NCBI GenBank assembly: GCA_963971425.1
Contig: OZ020517.1
Location: 11,224,501-11,288,500, forward strand
Source: Bryoerythrophyllum caledonicum
Taxonomy: Eukaryota; Streptophyta; Bryopsida; Pottiales; Pottiaceae
DNA length: 64,000 nucleotides
Direction: 5' to 3'
Shown here piece by piece: positions 1 to 11,426 of this stretch; positions within the stretch are counted from its first letter, which is position 1; each line of letters begins with the position of its first letter. The notes under the pieces are model-generated. The model saw nothing but the letters and a program-made list of their open reading frames with translations. It made no database searches and was not told the origin of the DNA. The position numbers and the translations under genes were made by a program.

Positions 1-269
1 CTAATTTAAATACAAACTCCTCACATCCTTTGATGGACAGGAAACCTTGGACTATGATTTTCTTTCAAAGGGGGTGATTAGAGAGACTTGAGGTGGAATG
101 AGTTGAAATTACGTACTTGAATCTGATTATTATGATGACAAGGACCAAAGTAGTTGCCAAACAAGAAAAAGGATCCAATCTTCCAAAGCACTTGAGATTT
201 GAAGCCAAGTTCATACCAAGTTTATTATTTCATCATGGATTTTGTACACTAGTGTGACTTACATTGTAT

Positions 270-775
270 TCATTTTTTCCTCTGCTTCTAAAATTTGGTG
301 TATAAGGAGTTAACATTATATAAACCATAATGGTAATACATCTAGACCTTGTATTATGCAAAAACTTGATACAAACTAAAGTTAAAGTGTATTTAAGTGT
401 ATTGATCCTTTTCATTCAAAAGAAAATATCCATTATTCTCATGTTAAAAATTATTATAATCTTCCAACCCTTACAATTATAGTTTATATGAACATGTTTT
501 TTGTAGTCAAAATGAAGATCTCATGGTGAAAATAAAATAAAATATTTTTGGTTTTTTTTCCTGAAGTGATTATGATGAGAAATAGTCAAGAATTTTGAAG
601 GGTTAATCCATACAGTATCACTAATATAAAATAGTTGTACTTACATGAATTAGTGATTGATTACTTATTATATGTAGTCATCCCAAATTGGGCCCTTTCA
701 ACCTCAAAAAGATCAAAAGTCCCCCGAAGGCACTCGTATAGTCTCCGAAAGGGACTCTTGGGTCTTTAGAGGTTA
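270..775 (-). repeat. Partial copy of the ~950-bp dispersed family B
   Basis: The stretch has the same order of phrases as better copies at 17.2-19.2, 36.7-37.6 and 41.6-43.6 kb: a segment like ctaaaaattggtgtacaagg, then atggtaat..tctagaccttgt, and an outer end close to gggtctttagaggttaa. It is heavily diverged and non-coding. The rest of 1-2000 holds no gene I can support. Confidence 0.45.
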
Positions 776-1080
776 AGTAAAATCAAGATTTAATAGATGT
801 ATCAAGTTAGAAACATCAAAGCCTTGTAACCTACTCTCTAAACGTCTATTGAAATTATCATGTCTTGTTGTAAATGTCATACTCATTATGGGAATGGAAG
901 AGACTTCACTAAATATGACAGTTAATCTATCAATTACATAGTATGACTATCAAGATAAGAATGTCCCTTATAGAAACTATTACTAGTTACACTACGATAT
1001 GTAAAATCAAATTTTGGGAGACAAAATGTATTTTTTAACATTATCGATTGACAATCTACTCTGAGAATGTCTACTGAAAA

Positions 1081-1200
1081 AGAAAAGAAATGAACAAGGG
1101 ATCAACTTGACCCTCTTAAATGAAGGGTCTTTTCCTTCTGAAGAAGAAAAGAAATGAACAAGGGATCAACTTGACCCTCTTAAATGAAGCGTCTTTCCCT
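1081..1200. repeat. 64-bp tandem duplication (two units)
   Basis: Two nearly identical units beginning agaaaagaaatgaacaaggg occur at about 1081-1137 and 1145-1200. They differ by only a few bases. Each contains a weak palindrome, agggatcaacttgaccct. No coding potential is seen. Confidence 0.8.
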
Positions 1201-1402
1201 TTTATGACCAGTGTTAGAGGCCACAAACCAAAGGTTGGGTTGATAAAATTACTTCTTCTAATAGTCATCTCCCTTTACAACATTTGTTAGATCAACATTC
1301 CATATGTTGTTGTAAAGAGAGCTATCTATTCTTGTGGTAAATGTGAGACGAGGACTCGGTAGGTGATGGTAAATAGAAGAAGAAGAAGAATATTGTTCGT
1401 GG

Positions 1403-1716
1403 TGATGGTAAATAAACAAGGTTGTTGTAAAGGGAGCTAATTGTATCTACTAGAATTAGTGTGTGCAACGCTAAGGTAAACCCCCTATAACCAACAAGTT
1501 AAACAATGTGCATAAATAAAGAGAAGAATAATGATACTACTAGTAATCTTGTACTAAATACAAGGGGTGGGCTTAATAGATGATGGTAAACAAACAAGTC
1601 TGTTGTAGAGGAAGCTAACTGTATTTACCAAAATTAGCATATGCAATACTTAGGTAAACCCCCCTATAACCGATTAGTCAAGTAACTTGCATGTATAGAA
1701 AGAAGAAATAATGATA
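1403..1716. repeat. Diverged ~145-bp tandem duplication
   Basis: The segment near 1403-1545 (gatggtaaataaacaag ... ggtaaaccccctataacc ... aataatgatac) recurs near 1574-1716 with about one change in eight bases. Its right part continues into a longer dispersed repeat also found near 35390-35720. It is non-coding. Confidence 0.6.
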
Positions 1717-1985
1717 CGTTTATTTTTTAGTGATAGCAAATAGAATCACAATTTCAATCCAAGTGCTTTCATATTTTTCTAATGATAGTTTCCATCTTTA
1801 GCCAATGGCCACCAATAGCTACCCCTCATGAGTGCCAACAAAAAGTAAGGGGTCTTGTTTAAAACCAAACCTCCATATGGATGGGTGAATGGATGGTAAT
1901 GGGATGGAAGTGGGTTGGATATATCCCAATTTTACAAGTGTCGGTTATGGCTTTTGGTTATCAGCGGTTACCTTTGTTGTGTGCA
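1650..1985 (+). repeat. Dispersed repeat F, copy 1
   Basis: It shares a colinear series of phrases with 35390-35720: ggtaa(a/g)cccccct, tgatagc(a/c)aatagaat, caaaagtaagg, acctccat, gtaatgg(g)atggaag, and ggttggatatatcccaatttt. The relationship is direct and imperfect. No ORF or terminal structure was found. Confidence 0.5.
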
Positions 1986-2000
1986 ACACTAAATGTCATA

Positions 2001-2234
2001 TTAACCCTTAAACGTCACTTGGTAACTGAATATACGAGGATGTATTTTACTTTGTAAAAGACAAAAAAAGTACTAAAGTCTAGCAAGACTTACACCTTCA
2101 GAGTGAAAATTCTTCAACTAACATCTTTCATTTGGATTCCATATCAATATTGCAACCTTATCATGTTCAAATACAACATTATACATGTAGAATACTATGG
2201 CCACTAGTGGCACCTTCTGACATTTAAGGGTTAA
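2001..2234 (+). mobile_element. TTAA-flanked MITE, family A (complete copy)
   Basis: The element begins TTAACCCTTAAACGTCA and ends with the inverted form tgacatttaagggttaa, so 16 of 17 terminal bases pair and TTAA stands at both ends. Internal phrases (tagcaagacttacacctt, accttatcatgttcaaa, gtagaatactatgg) recur in copies inside the GH9 intron (27115-27511), at 36394-36600 and at 39411-39612. TTAA duplication with CCC termini is the habit of the piggyBac superfamily, but no transposase is present, so that assignment is inference. Confidence 0.7.
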
Positions 2235-2252
2235 ACAAATAATCTGATGATA

Positions 2253-3843
2253 CAGTGACGAACAAAACTGAGTACAACATACACAAACCTAACTTCGGCA
2301 GACAACCACAAGGTGTACAGAGATTCTTTTTCAAATCTAAAAGTTGGATGTGAGAGTACACAAACTTGTGAGCACACATGCAAAATTGCACATTCCTTTG
2401 ATAACAAGAAAATATATTACAGAGCCAAATGTGAACCTATATACAAGTACTCAGTTTTGTTCAAGTTCACTACACAATCTTCAGTACTTGGTCCAGTAGC
2501 CTCTGGCTTTCAATACTGCCTTAATTCTTCGTGGCATGCTTTCATAAAGCGCCATGCAATCCACCTCACTAAAACTAGGATACACGATATACACACGCTC
2601 CCACAAATCTTGAATTCCTGTTGGAGACGTTGTAAACTGGTTTAATCGTCGTTTCAAAAGTGCCTAGAAGTGTTCAATGGGATTAAAATCTGGTGATTGT
2701 GCAGGCCATTGGAGGAGTTGAAATGGTTGTGATGCAAGCCATTGTTGCACAATCTTGCTTGTGTGCTTTGGATCGTTATCCTGCTGGAACACCAACCTAC
2801 TAGGATCTAAATTGTAATTCTGGATAGACCACAAGAACTTTTCCAAAATATTTTTGTATATGTGCCTATCCATTGTACCTTCAATTCTACACCAAGATCC
2901 TGGCCCAAAAGCAGTCATACAACCCCAAATAATAACTGAACCGCCACCATGCTTCACCGTCTGACAAACATGTTGCGGTCCAATGCGCTCTCCATCTCCA
3001 ATCCAGCACCATGACCTACCATTTGAATTGAACTTGTTTATCTTTGTCTCATCGCTAAAGATAACTCGTTTCCAATCGCCAACAGTCCAATTCTCATACC
3101 TTTGAGCAAACCTCAATCGTGCGAGAACATGTTTATGACGCAAAAACGGCTTCTTCTGTTGCACTTATGCAGCCTTTATCCCAAACCTGCCTCTCTCAAA
3201 GCACGCCTCACGGTGATGTTGGACAAATATTTACCTGTTTCTTCTCTAAACTGAGTTGCTGTTGCAGATGCAGTTCCAAGTTGGCCTTCAGTAATAAGAG
3301 TGACACAACGTCGCCTCTCTCGCTCTCCTAGAAGTCTTGGACGCCCTCCTCTTTGCCTCTCAATCTCACCACTGATACCCTTTCTAAAATGCACCACTAA
3401 AGATTGGCTCATGCCAAGCGAATTGGCAACCTAACGTGTAGAAAACCCGTTTCTAAGCTGCACCAAGGCTTGGTCCTTCTGTGCTTGAGACAATGGAGGC
3501 ATCTAGGTAGAATTGATTCAAAAAATTGCATTGCAGATTCAATGAAACGATAGCTACACTCTACAACAAACCCTCACAATGTTCTGCACCGCTCTGTCTC
3601 CAAAAGGATGTCGAAGTCTGACGAGGAGCAGCGAACAAAACTGAGTGGCAGAATCCAAACCACGTCAACATCACTTATTTTAGAAACCTTATCTCCTTTT
3701 CATTTTTTGGTTTCACATTCAGAAAATAGACTTTTGATCAACAGACTTTGACCGTTTGGTCTCCATACATTTGATTTCAATCGCCTCCCATTGTCAGCCG
3801 AAGTTGGGTTTGTTGAAGTTGTACTCAGTTTTGTTCGTGACTG
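2253..3843 (-). mobile_element. Tc1-like DNA transposon Tc1-A (inactive)
   Basis: The two ends form a 53-bp imperfect inverted repeat (2253-2305 and 3791-3843) starting cagtgacgaacaaaactgag. The dinucleotide TA flanks each end (2251-2252 and 3844-3845), the standard Tc1/mariner target duplication. The length of 1591 bp is normal for the superfamily. The single gene inside, on the minus strand, is broken. A third partial copy of the terminal motif (gcgaacaaaactgagtgg) lies inside near 3635. Confidence 0.9.
2481..3502 (-). pseudogene. Tc1-A transposase, DD34E type, broken
   Basis: Read from ATG at 3502 down to the TGA at 2481-2483, this is a Tc1 transposase: an N-terminal helix-turn-helix region, a linker with GGRPR, then the catalytic core. 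The first acidic residue is in IFSDET, the second in QQDNDPKH, and the glutamate in NPIEH, with Tc1 spacing. Four lesions are visible: a TAG in the first helix region (near 3432), a frameshift and TAA between about 3160 and 3180, and a TAG directly after the catalytic NPIEHF. The last residues recognisable on the minus strand are ARGYWTKY. It cannot make a working enzyme. Its sequence is clearly different from the other two Tc1 copies here, so it is a separate lineage. The family cuts and pastes DNA at TA sites. Confidence 0.9.
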
Positions 3844-3845
3844 TA

Positions 3846-4660
3846 TGTTCATATCAAGGCAGAAATATAATCCAATGGTATATAGCCTATCTTTTAGGTC
3901 ACAGAAAAGAAGACATGTACTACTAAACTACATTTCTATTCTTACATGAATAAGTATGCTACATGTTACAATTTGTTTCATAGTATCCTACATTAGTATG
4001 TTATGATAGCTCTAATGAACATGATTGGTGCACATATGTGTGGTAGATCATAGTAGTAAATTATTTTAACTTCAATCTTTTGGTTTTGAGGCACATAAGA
4101 AGAGTAAAGCTAGTTGTAACTTGTATTGACCAATGTGAATAAAGAGTTTTTTTAGAAGTAGTGGTATAATGTAGGTCATTGGGACCTAAATAGCACGTGT
4201 TATCTTTATTTCCTCCTATTAAAAGATGGACTCTAGCAAAGAAAAGCAAAGAAAAATAATATAGTAGAAAGTAGCTTGTAGATGTATAAGTGTGTGTTTC
4301 TTGAGAATATGTTGTCAAGCCAAGAGCTAAATCTGTTCGTTGGAGTGAATGTGTTCCAAACAATTGGTCCAAATTTGAAACCTTGTGGATTTATTTGAGC
4401 AATTCTAGTGGTTGTTATTTCTGATGAAAAATTACAGGCACAAAATGAGTAATTTGAATGTACATATGATCGGAGAATACTTATAGCATACGGTTATACA
4501 TACATACGCAAACCGTAGTAATACACTAAACCACAGCTTCCAAAACGGTAGGTTACCCCAAACCCGTAGCCCTAAATCCCTGCTCTCACACCACTCTCAC
4601 ACTCACACTCTCACCGATCGGAACGCGGCAACAACAGGAAGAAGTCCGGGCGAGCGATCC
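3846..4660. other. Non-genic stretch upstream of TIM22
   Basis: The sequence is AT-rich with no supported ORF. The last 100 bases turn pyrimidine-rich (cacactctcacactcacac) and then GC-rich just before the TIM22 start, as expected for a 5' untranslated leader. No clear TATA box was fixed. Confidence 0.5.
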
Positions 4661-6549
4661 ATGGCGTCTGGCAGTAGCGAGGCGGAGGCGCCGCTGCGGC
4701 TGCCGTCGCCGGAGGAGATTCGGGCGCAGGACATCTTCAACAACTGTGCTGTGCGCACCGTCGTCAGCGGCGTCATGGGTCAGTGTCGACGCACATCGTG
4801 TGGGTGGGAGGAGGTTCTGAGGTTCAGTGTCTGGTGGAGGATTCTTTGAGTTTATAGAGTATTGTTGAGTTTTTGTTTGGTGTCTTTAGGTTTTGGGTGG
4901 AAGATTCTTGAGTTTTTATGGTTTTGGTGGAGGATTTGGGATTTTCAGAATTTTGTTCAATTTTTTCCGAGGTTCAGTGTCAGGTGGAGGATTTTGAGTC
5001 TTTACGGTACCGGTGGAAGAGTTTTTAGTTTTTTAGGGTTTTGGTGCAAGATTTTGGGTTTTAGTGGGTTTGATGGTGGATTTTAGGATTTCTAGGGTTT
5101 TTTACAGTTTTTTCTGAGGCTCAGTGTTTGGCGGAGGATTTTTGAGTCTTCAGGTAATTTTGTTTTTTTTGTTTTCTTAGGGTTTTAACGGAAGATTCTT
5201 GGGTTTTTTTGGTTTCGGTGGAGTGTCGAGTGTTGTGAGAGTGGTTACTAGGAGGTTGGATTTTTCATGGGGAAGGTTGTTGTTGAGTTCATGGGTTTGC
5301 TCAGGAGTGCAGATCTGGGGGTTTTATTAGATTTTCTGGGCATATGGGCGCTAGATTTGAAATAGGGAAGATTGGCTTTGCTGAGGAGGTCAAGCATGTT
5401 GTGTTCTTGATTCTCCCATGGTTTTGATGTGAATTGTTTTCTTTTATGGCAGGTGGTGGAATGGGCATTTTCATGGGCATGTTGTTTGGTGCTCTGGAGA
5501 ACCCCATTCATTCCGAGACAATGACCGCTCGCCAGCAGTTCGTGAGTGCAGCTCGCACTATGGGCACCAAAAGTGGGCAAATGGCCAAAACCTTTGCTGT
5601 CATGGGCGCCATATTCGCAGGAACAGAGTGCGTTTTTGAAAAGGTGAAGAATCCTTTAATCTAATCACCATCTTCAACTCACTTTTCCACATTTTTGTTT
5701 TTGTTTGTCTTATGCTGTTGTACAAACAGTCCTAAATTAATGTAATATTTTGTCTTAGTGTCGTGTGTTCAATTTCTTAGTTTCGTTGGAAACACAACTG
5801 TAATAATGAGAATCCTCGTTTGGTTTTAGTATTGTGTGTTCCATTTCTTAGTTTCGTTATAAACTTTCTATGTCATCGGAGTTGTGATCATGTTTTTTTG
5901 AGCGTTTGATGTGTAAATTTCTGCAGGCAAGGGCCAAACATGATGCCACAAATACTGTTCTAGCTGGATGTGCAACTGGAGGAAGCATGTCAGCAAGAGG
6001 TTTGTCACATTCACCCCAGCTTCTGTTGTTTGGCACACTAACTATCAGGGTATCACTGCTGCTATGCTCCATCTCAAAATTTGTGAGGGCCTGAGAATTG
6101 AACACCATCATATTTTTCACTAAAAACTCACCTTTAATACTCAGAAACTCGGTAGCTTGAACACATCTTGGTGAAATTAATTCTGTTTGAAAATGAGTTC
6201 TTTCCAAAGTCGCTCAATCCTTAACTCGAGTTAGTTTTAGTCGCCTTTGAGAATGAAGGAGGAGGAGAGGTCATGTTGCACAATGAATCTAAGCCCCCTT
6301 TTTCCTCTTCGAACCTATTATAGACATTTAGAGCTATTTAGGGTTGAATGTAATTAAAAACAAAAGATGAGATTAGAGGTTCAAACTCTTGGCAATAATT
6401 GAATACTCAATTCTAATGCTAATTACTCACTTGTTTGTATGTTTATTTTTGTTCATTTTGCAGCTGGACCACAGGCTGCTTGTCTTGGTTGTGCAGGCTT
6501 TGCAGCATTCTCTGTTGTCATTGAGAAATTTTTTGACAGGCATAATTAG
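4661..6549 (+). CDS. TIM22: Mitochondrial import inner membrane translocase subunit TIM22
   Basis: Four exons, 4661-4778, 5453-5643, 5927-5999 and 6464-6549, join in frame at GT-AG introns to give a 155-residue protein, normal for plant TIM22. The protein has the PRAT signature of the Tim17/Tim22/Tim23 family: G91-x2-F94-x10-R105-x3-D109-x6-A116-G117-x3-G121. Glycine-rich hydrophobic segments lie at about 35-54, 86-102, 112-124 and 130-147. The N-terminal EEIRAQDIFNNCAVR stretch and the FFDRHN end match plant TIM22 as I know it. TIM22 forms the pore of the inner-membrane carrier translocase, which inserts multi-span proteins such as metabolite carriers. The start is the first ATG after a GC-rich leader. 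The first intron is T/G-rich and holds a loose ~60-bp repetitive pattern. No lesion is visible, and the identification is firm. Confidence 0.93.
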
Positions 6550-8448
6550 AATCACTTCATTATTGGCTGATGACAGAACAGGAAATTTTGACTCTAGAAA
6601 AAGAGTGTACAAAGCATTAATTTATACTTACTCCCATCAGAATCTTAGCTTGGGCAGACACCACAATAATCAAAAAACAACTTTTTAAATTTCATGCCTA
6701 TTTTTTTGAATCAAACTGCAGATCTGCCAACTTTTGCTTTTCTTTTAAATGGAAATACTGCTTTCTGATCTTGCAACTTTTGCTTTTCCATTCAAAGTAA
6801 AAGCTGCTGTCTGGTATACAAGGAGAATGCCGCAATTCTTACTTCTTATTCAACATTTTTTGACCATCATAGCAGAAATATGCAACATTTGTCAGAGTGT
6901 ATTATTGATTTAGTGATAAGTGATCGCAACCACATGTTTTGTCCCAGCGCTAGAGTAGTACCATCCAAGTTCTATAATAGTTCTATCGAACTCTACAATA
7001 TTCTGCTTGCCCTACCTGCTTTCCATGCATAAAATCCAAAGCCTTTGTAACTTTGGTTTTGTGCATTTGTTTTCAAATATTCTTGTTTCTCCATGAAACT
7101 ACTACTTGCCCACATCTCCAACATAAATTTTAAACTTTCATGATTTAAATTTTAAACTTTCATGATTTAAATTTGAAACTTTCATGATTTAAATTAACAT
7201 TTGTGCGAGCTACCAAAAATCATTTAAAGCCCACCTCGGGATGTTTGGCCCTTGGGTTAATAAAGGCACTTTTTGATTGGTGTAGAAAAAGAGAGCACAA
7301 TTTAGAAATGCAAAGATTTTTGCGAGGCCTTCCTATTCAACCTCAAATCTAAATATTGTTCCCTCATTTGTTCCCTCATTGGGATAAACTTTTCCAATAT
7401 CATTATGAATTGAAATGTGCAAGTTATTTTGGTCGAAAGTTAACCGAAGTTCCGGTTCATTGTTACTTTCTTTGTTTGTTTCATTTTCAACCAAAACATC
7501 AAATTAAACTTTGTGATCAATTAAAACCATGACATAACAGTTGTGCAATGCAGGTGCACTATTGTGTGAATAATCACTGTGAGTGATGATTCAGGAGGAC
7601 TGTTTGATGTTGTCCAGCTGCGTTTACGTTTTGAGATAAATTACATCCAGCGTATTTCAACTGCATGGGATGCATGGTAATCACAAGGATCACGGTATCG
7701 GTTACAGTGTGAAGATGTGTACATTCACGCAGCTTTTGCAAGAGATCTCCCTATTTGCAGAAACTAATATCTTCGTGGATATAGACACGATTCAATCGAT
7801 AACGTTGACTCATTTATCTCGAGAACGCACACAAAGAGTAAACTAATTATGCAACGAGCTGGAGTCTAGGAGTGTCACTAGCAAGCTCATTTCATCAAAA
7901 GGTTCTTACATATCAAAGCTGTAGATGAAGTTTTATCTGACGTTGAATTATTGATCCTACGTTGCATGACTGGTATAATTCCACTTGTAAACTCACAGCA
8001 ATGATCATTGGCAATATTGTCTCTCTAGGCCGGATTTTCAGAGCAGACGAGCACATTGTAAAATCAACAACCAAGATAAAAACTTATGCTCAGGGGTATA
8101 TGTACCGCAGCGCAAGGCACATAACACAAAGAGCACTTCGACATGTCACAACTCATTGAGCATCAAGAATCAAGTACAAATGTACACCCAAGCATAAAAA
8201 AGGAACGGGGATATCACACTTTGTTTTATTAAAAAGTTGACCACCGTCAATAATCAAACAAAATCTTGCAACTGAGTTTTGACATGTAGTATATACAATA
8301 TTCACAAAGTGATTCTACAAACATATATACATGTTTAGAGTTTTTGTATATATAAAAACCTCGACTACACGGGAAGATTGGCGAGTCTCTGGCATACTCA
8401 ATGGCTCGGTCGTGAAAGTACTCAATGCCTTGGATTACTCTTGCATAC
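6550..8448. other. Intergenic region between TIM22 and the poly-SIM gene
   Basis: No supportable gene is present. A 22-bp unit (aaattttaaactttcatgat plus tt) is repeated three times at about 7125-7195. The 8390-8448 end is the out-of-frame continuation of the C-terminal repeats of the neighbouring minus-strand gene and its probable 3' region. Confidence 0.5.
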
Positions 8449-9102
8449 TCAATGCCTTGCATTTTCAATGGCTCGGGGCCAGTCCTCGGGATACTCCAAT
8501 GGCTCTGTTGCATACTCGATGGCTTGCTTGATCCTTTCAGCCGCTCCTACCTTGATGTCCAGGTTCTGCTTTCTTCGCAGTTGGTCAAGCAACCCTGTGA
8601 GGTCTCGACAGTCCAGCAGAGTTTCTTTGTTGATGTCTTCCTTTCGCATCGCCTCAATAATATAATGAGGAACGTCGTGGTCTACAAACAGGTCAAAGAT
8701 AAGGTCATACTCCAAGTCCTCCCTTTCCCTTCTACTGAGTTCAATCGAGTCTTTCAAGGCCCTTAGCCTCGGTGACATCTGCGGAGTTGGTTCTGGAGTT
8801 TGACCGCTTCCAACACCTGACGTAGTACCTTCCAGATTGTACATCATGTCCCCTTCTTCCTTCACCAGAGGCTTGCCGTTCTCTAAAGCCATTTGATCCT
8901 CTTCTTCTTCATCATCGGACAAATCTATAAGAATATAAGGTGTGCCGTTCTCCAAAGCCATTTGATCCGAGTCTTCTTCATCATCGGACAAATCTATAAG
9001 AATAGAAGGTGTGCCGATCTCCAAAGCCATTTGATCCTCTTCTTCCTCGGAGGAGGAATCTGTAAGAAAATAAGGTGTGCCGTTCACGAGTTCAGACTCC
9101 AT
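8449..9102 (-). CDS. Poly-SIM protein with SAM-like C-terminal domain (unrecognised family)
   Basis: An intronless 217-residue ORF begins at ATG 9102; a longer reading uses a GTG and is not credible in a plant. Residues 1-69 are three 23-residue tandem repeats with a partial fourth to about 83. Repeats two and three carry ILIDLSDDEE (residues 34-43 and 57-66), a hydrophobic core followed by Ser/Asp/Glu that fits the SUMO-interacting motif. The first repeat is degenerate (FLTDSSSEEEE). A Pro/Ser/Gly linker follows. Residues about 132-198 look like a SAM-type helical bundle (DLFVDHDVPHYI ... GAAERIKQAI), which I judge by pattern only. I do not recognise an orthologue. SUMO binding is inferred from the motif and polymerisation or protein binding from the SAM resemblance; neither is shown. 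A TATA-like box lies about 72 bp upstream of the ATG. There is no RING finger, so it is not an obvious SUMO-targeted ubiquitin ligase. Confidence 0.6.
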   Translation of the reverse strand: MESELVNGTPYFLTDSSSEEEEDQMALEIGTPSILIDLSDDEEDSDQMALENGTPYILIDLSDDEEEEDQMALENGKPLVKEEGDMMYNLEGTTSGVGSGQTPEPTPQMSPRLRALKDSIELSRREREDLEYDLIFDLFVDHDVPHYIIEAMRKEDINKETLLDCRDLTGLLDQLRRKQNLDIKVGAAERIKQAIEYATEPLEYPEDWPRAIENARH

Positions 9103-9188
9103 AAGAACCAACCCCACTGCGCATGTGCCTTGAGTTTGCTCCGATCAGTGCGTAAACAATGTGGAAAACAAATGGCGCTGTGATGAGC

Positions 9189-9197
9189 CCTTTTATG
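9189..9197 (-). promoter_or_regulatory. TATA-like box of the poly-SIM gene
   Basis: On the minus strand the sequence reads cataaaagg, about 72 bp upstream of the chosen ATG, in a sensible place for a plant core promoter with a short leader. Confidence 0.4.
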
Positions 9198-9634
9198 CCA
9201 CTGCTAGTACGTGCTTTTACTTTGCAACAGGAAAAGTTCAGCTTATGTGCAGTTCACTTCACGTTGATATATTACTAGAAGCCTGTTCTAAGTTCAGTGA
9301 AAAGTGAAAGTTCAGTTCAGTTATTACTTTATACTCTCATGCACACCACAAAGCCAATTATGTCCATGCGTTCCACATGATCTTTATACTTAAGCTACTT
9401 TGTGTTTTCGTTTACTTTAATTTTACGTTTTACGTCTTGTCCACACTCTCTCCTTCCTTCTACCTTTATCTTTAAAGGACTCCATTTCTTTTTGTCCGTT
9501 TTCTTTTCTTTCCACTTTCTTACTTTCTTTTTATGTTTCCCTTTTCAATTCCAAAGAAGGGAGGTTACTTTGTGGATTAATGCATAAACATTCATTGGGT
9601 GGATAACTGTTACCTTTATGGTTGTAATGAATAT

Positions 9635-9637
<3 letters not shown>

Positions 9638-9680
<43 letters not shown>
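9638..9680. repeat. (TA)n microsatellite, left flank of Tc1-B
   Basis: About 21 TA units end directly at the left terminus of the Tc1-B element. Confidence 0.9.
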
Positions 9681-9683
<3 letters not shown>

Positions 9684-11091
9684 TGGCAAGCACAAGTAAT
9701 CGGACAGAGAGGCATCTCTCATAAATATGCCCACTGTAGCATAATTAATGAGTTCGTAAGATATTTTTTGAGATTGCTTTAGTCAACACACCACATGGCA
9801 CCTTATTAACATTGACTCCTTTAGAATTTGACGCTTGTAGAGATTATACATGCAAAGATCATGAAGAGGTGCGTACGACTTATTATGCTCACAAGTTTTG
9901 CACACCATAATCTTCTCATTACATATTCATTGTAAAGCTTTTCGTTGTGATTTTTTTTGTAAGATTTGGAGAGGCCCTTTGGAGAGTAGCCATGGCTCCT
10001 AGAAGATCTGAGAATGATCGCAAAACAGTTCTTGAAATGTATGAGCGAGGGAACTCATATAGAGAGATTTCAGCACTTTTAGGCATTCCTCGAAGCACTT
10101 GTTCTAACATAGTGCGACGGTTTCGTGAGAGAGACACCTTGAAAGACAAAGCTTCACCTGGTAGACCTAGAATTCTTGATGAACGTGGTGATCGTGACAT
10201 TGTGAGGAGGTTAAATGATCCACATACTAGTACAGCTGCAGCTGTAGAACATACATTACGATGTGAGGGTATGCGATTGAGTGATGATACGGTGAAAAGA
10301 AGTCTTCGGAGGCAAGGGCTAAGAGCATGTGTGAAGACCAAGAAGCCACTTTTGACAAAGAAGCATCGAGCTCGTCGTTTGCAGTGGGCAAAGAAGTTCA
10401 AACATGCAACTTGGGAATTTTGGAATCATGTCATTTTTTCTGATGAATCCAAGTTCAATCTTTTTGGCTCGGATGGTGTCGTACCACAAGTTTTTAATTT
10501 TTTTTTAGTTAGGTAGTTATAGGTATTAAGGTGAAGAAAAATAGTTAAGTCTAGGGGTTTACCCTATCCAAGGTTCATCTTTAGTAGAAGTTAAGGTAGG
10601 AAGAATAAAGGGTTATTACAAAAACCTTAAGAGAAACAAATAGAGACTTAGGGCCTGAACTTAGACCTAAGCCTAGGGTCCCACCTTAGACCCCAAAACC
10701 ACACCCGGGCCTTCCCAAAGGTTGGAACCGGGAACCGGACCGAGCAAGGTGGCTCCAGCCCAGACCGAGCAAGGTGGCTCTAGCCCGGACCAAGCAAGAC
10801 CGGATCGAAAGGGATCGCCTAGAAGTCATCTAGATCGTCCTGATCTTCTTCATCGTGATCTCGTGGTCCTATTGATCACCCTGATCTTCTTCATCGTGCT
10901 TCCGTGGTCATCCCGGTGCTCACCTTATCAGCAGCTAGCCCGGACCAAGCAAAACGGCATTAGAGGGGTACGCCCAGGAGGTCATCTTCATCGTCCTGAT
11001 CTTCTTGGTTGTGATTTCGTGGTCATCCCGGTGTTGACCTTATCAGCAGCCAGCCTGGACCAAGCAGGGAACCCCAGAGGTGACCTTGCTG

Positions 11092-11385
11092 ATCGTGTTC
11101 CTCTTGCTGTTCGTGTTCCTCTTGCTGTTCGTGTTCCTCTTGTTGTTCGTGTTCTTCTTGTTGTTCGTGTTCCTTTTGTTGTTCGTGTTCATTGTTGTTT
11201 GTCTTCCTCATTGCAGTTCGTCTTCCTCATTGTTGTTCGTGTTCCTCATTGTTGTTCGTGTTCCTCATTGTTGTTCGTGTTCCTCATTGTTGTTCGTGTT
11301 CCTCATTGTTGTTCGTGTTCCTCTTGCTGTTCGTGTTCCTCATTGTTGTTCGTGTTCCTCATTGCTGTTCGTGTTCCTGTATTCG
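11092..11385 (+). repeat. 18/19-bp tandem array in the retroelement leader
   Basis: The unit gttcgtgttcctcttgct (18 bp) repeats first. From about 11200 the unit becomes gttcgtgttcctcattgtt (19 bp), so the reading frame rotates with every copy. About fifteen units are present. The Leu/Val-rich ORFs over this array are artefacts. Confidence 0.85.
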
Positions 11386-11426
11386 TGCTCGTCGTCTTGG
11401 TACGTCGATAGCGGCCTTAGTATACG

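Noticed and set aside
2313..2645. 110-codon plus-strand ORF in Tc1-A
   Set aside because: It is antisense to the end of the transposase pseudogene and includes terminal-repeat sequence.
11092..11385. CRISPR-like regular repeats
   Set aside because: Units are contiguous without spacers in a plant nuclear retroelement; there is no cas gene.
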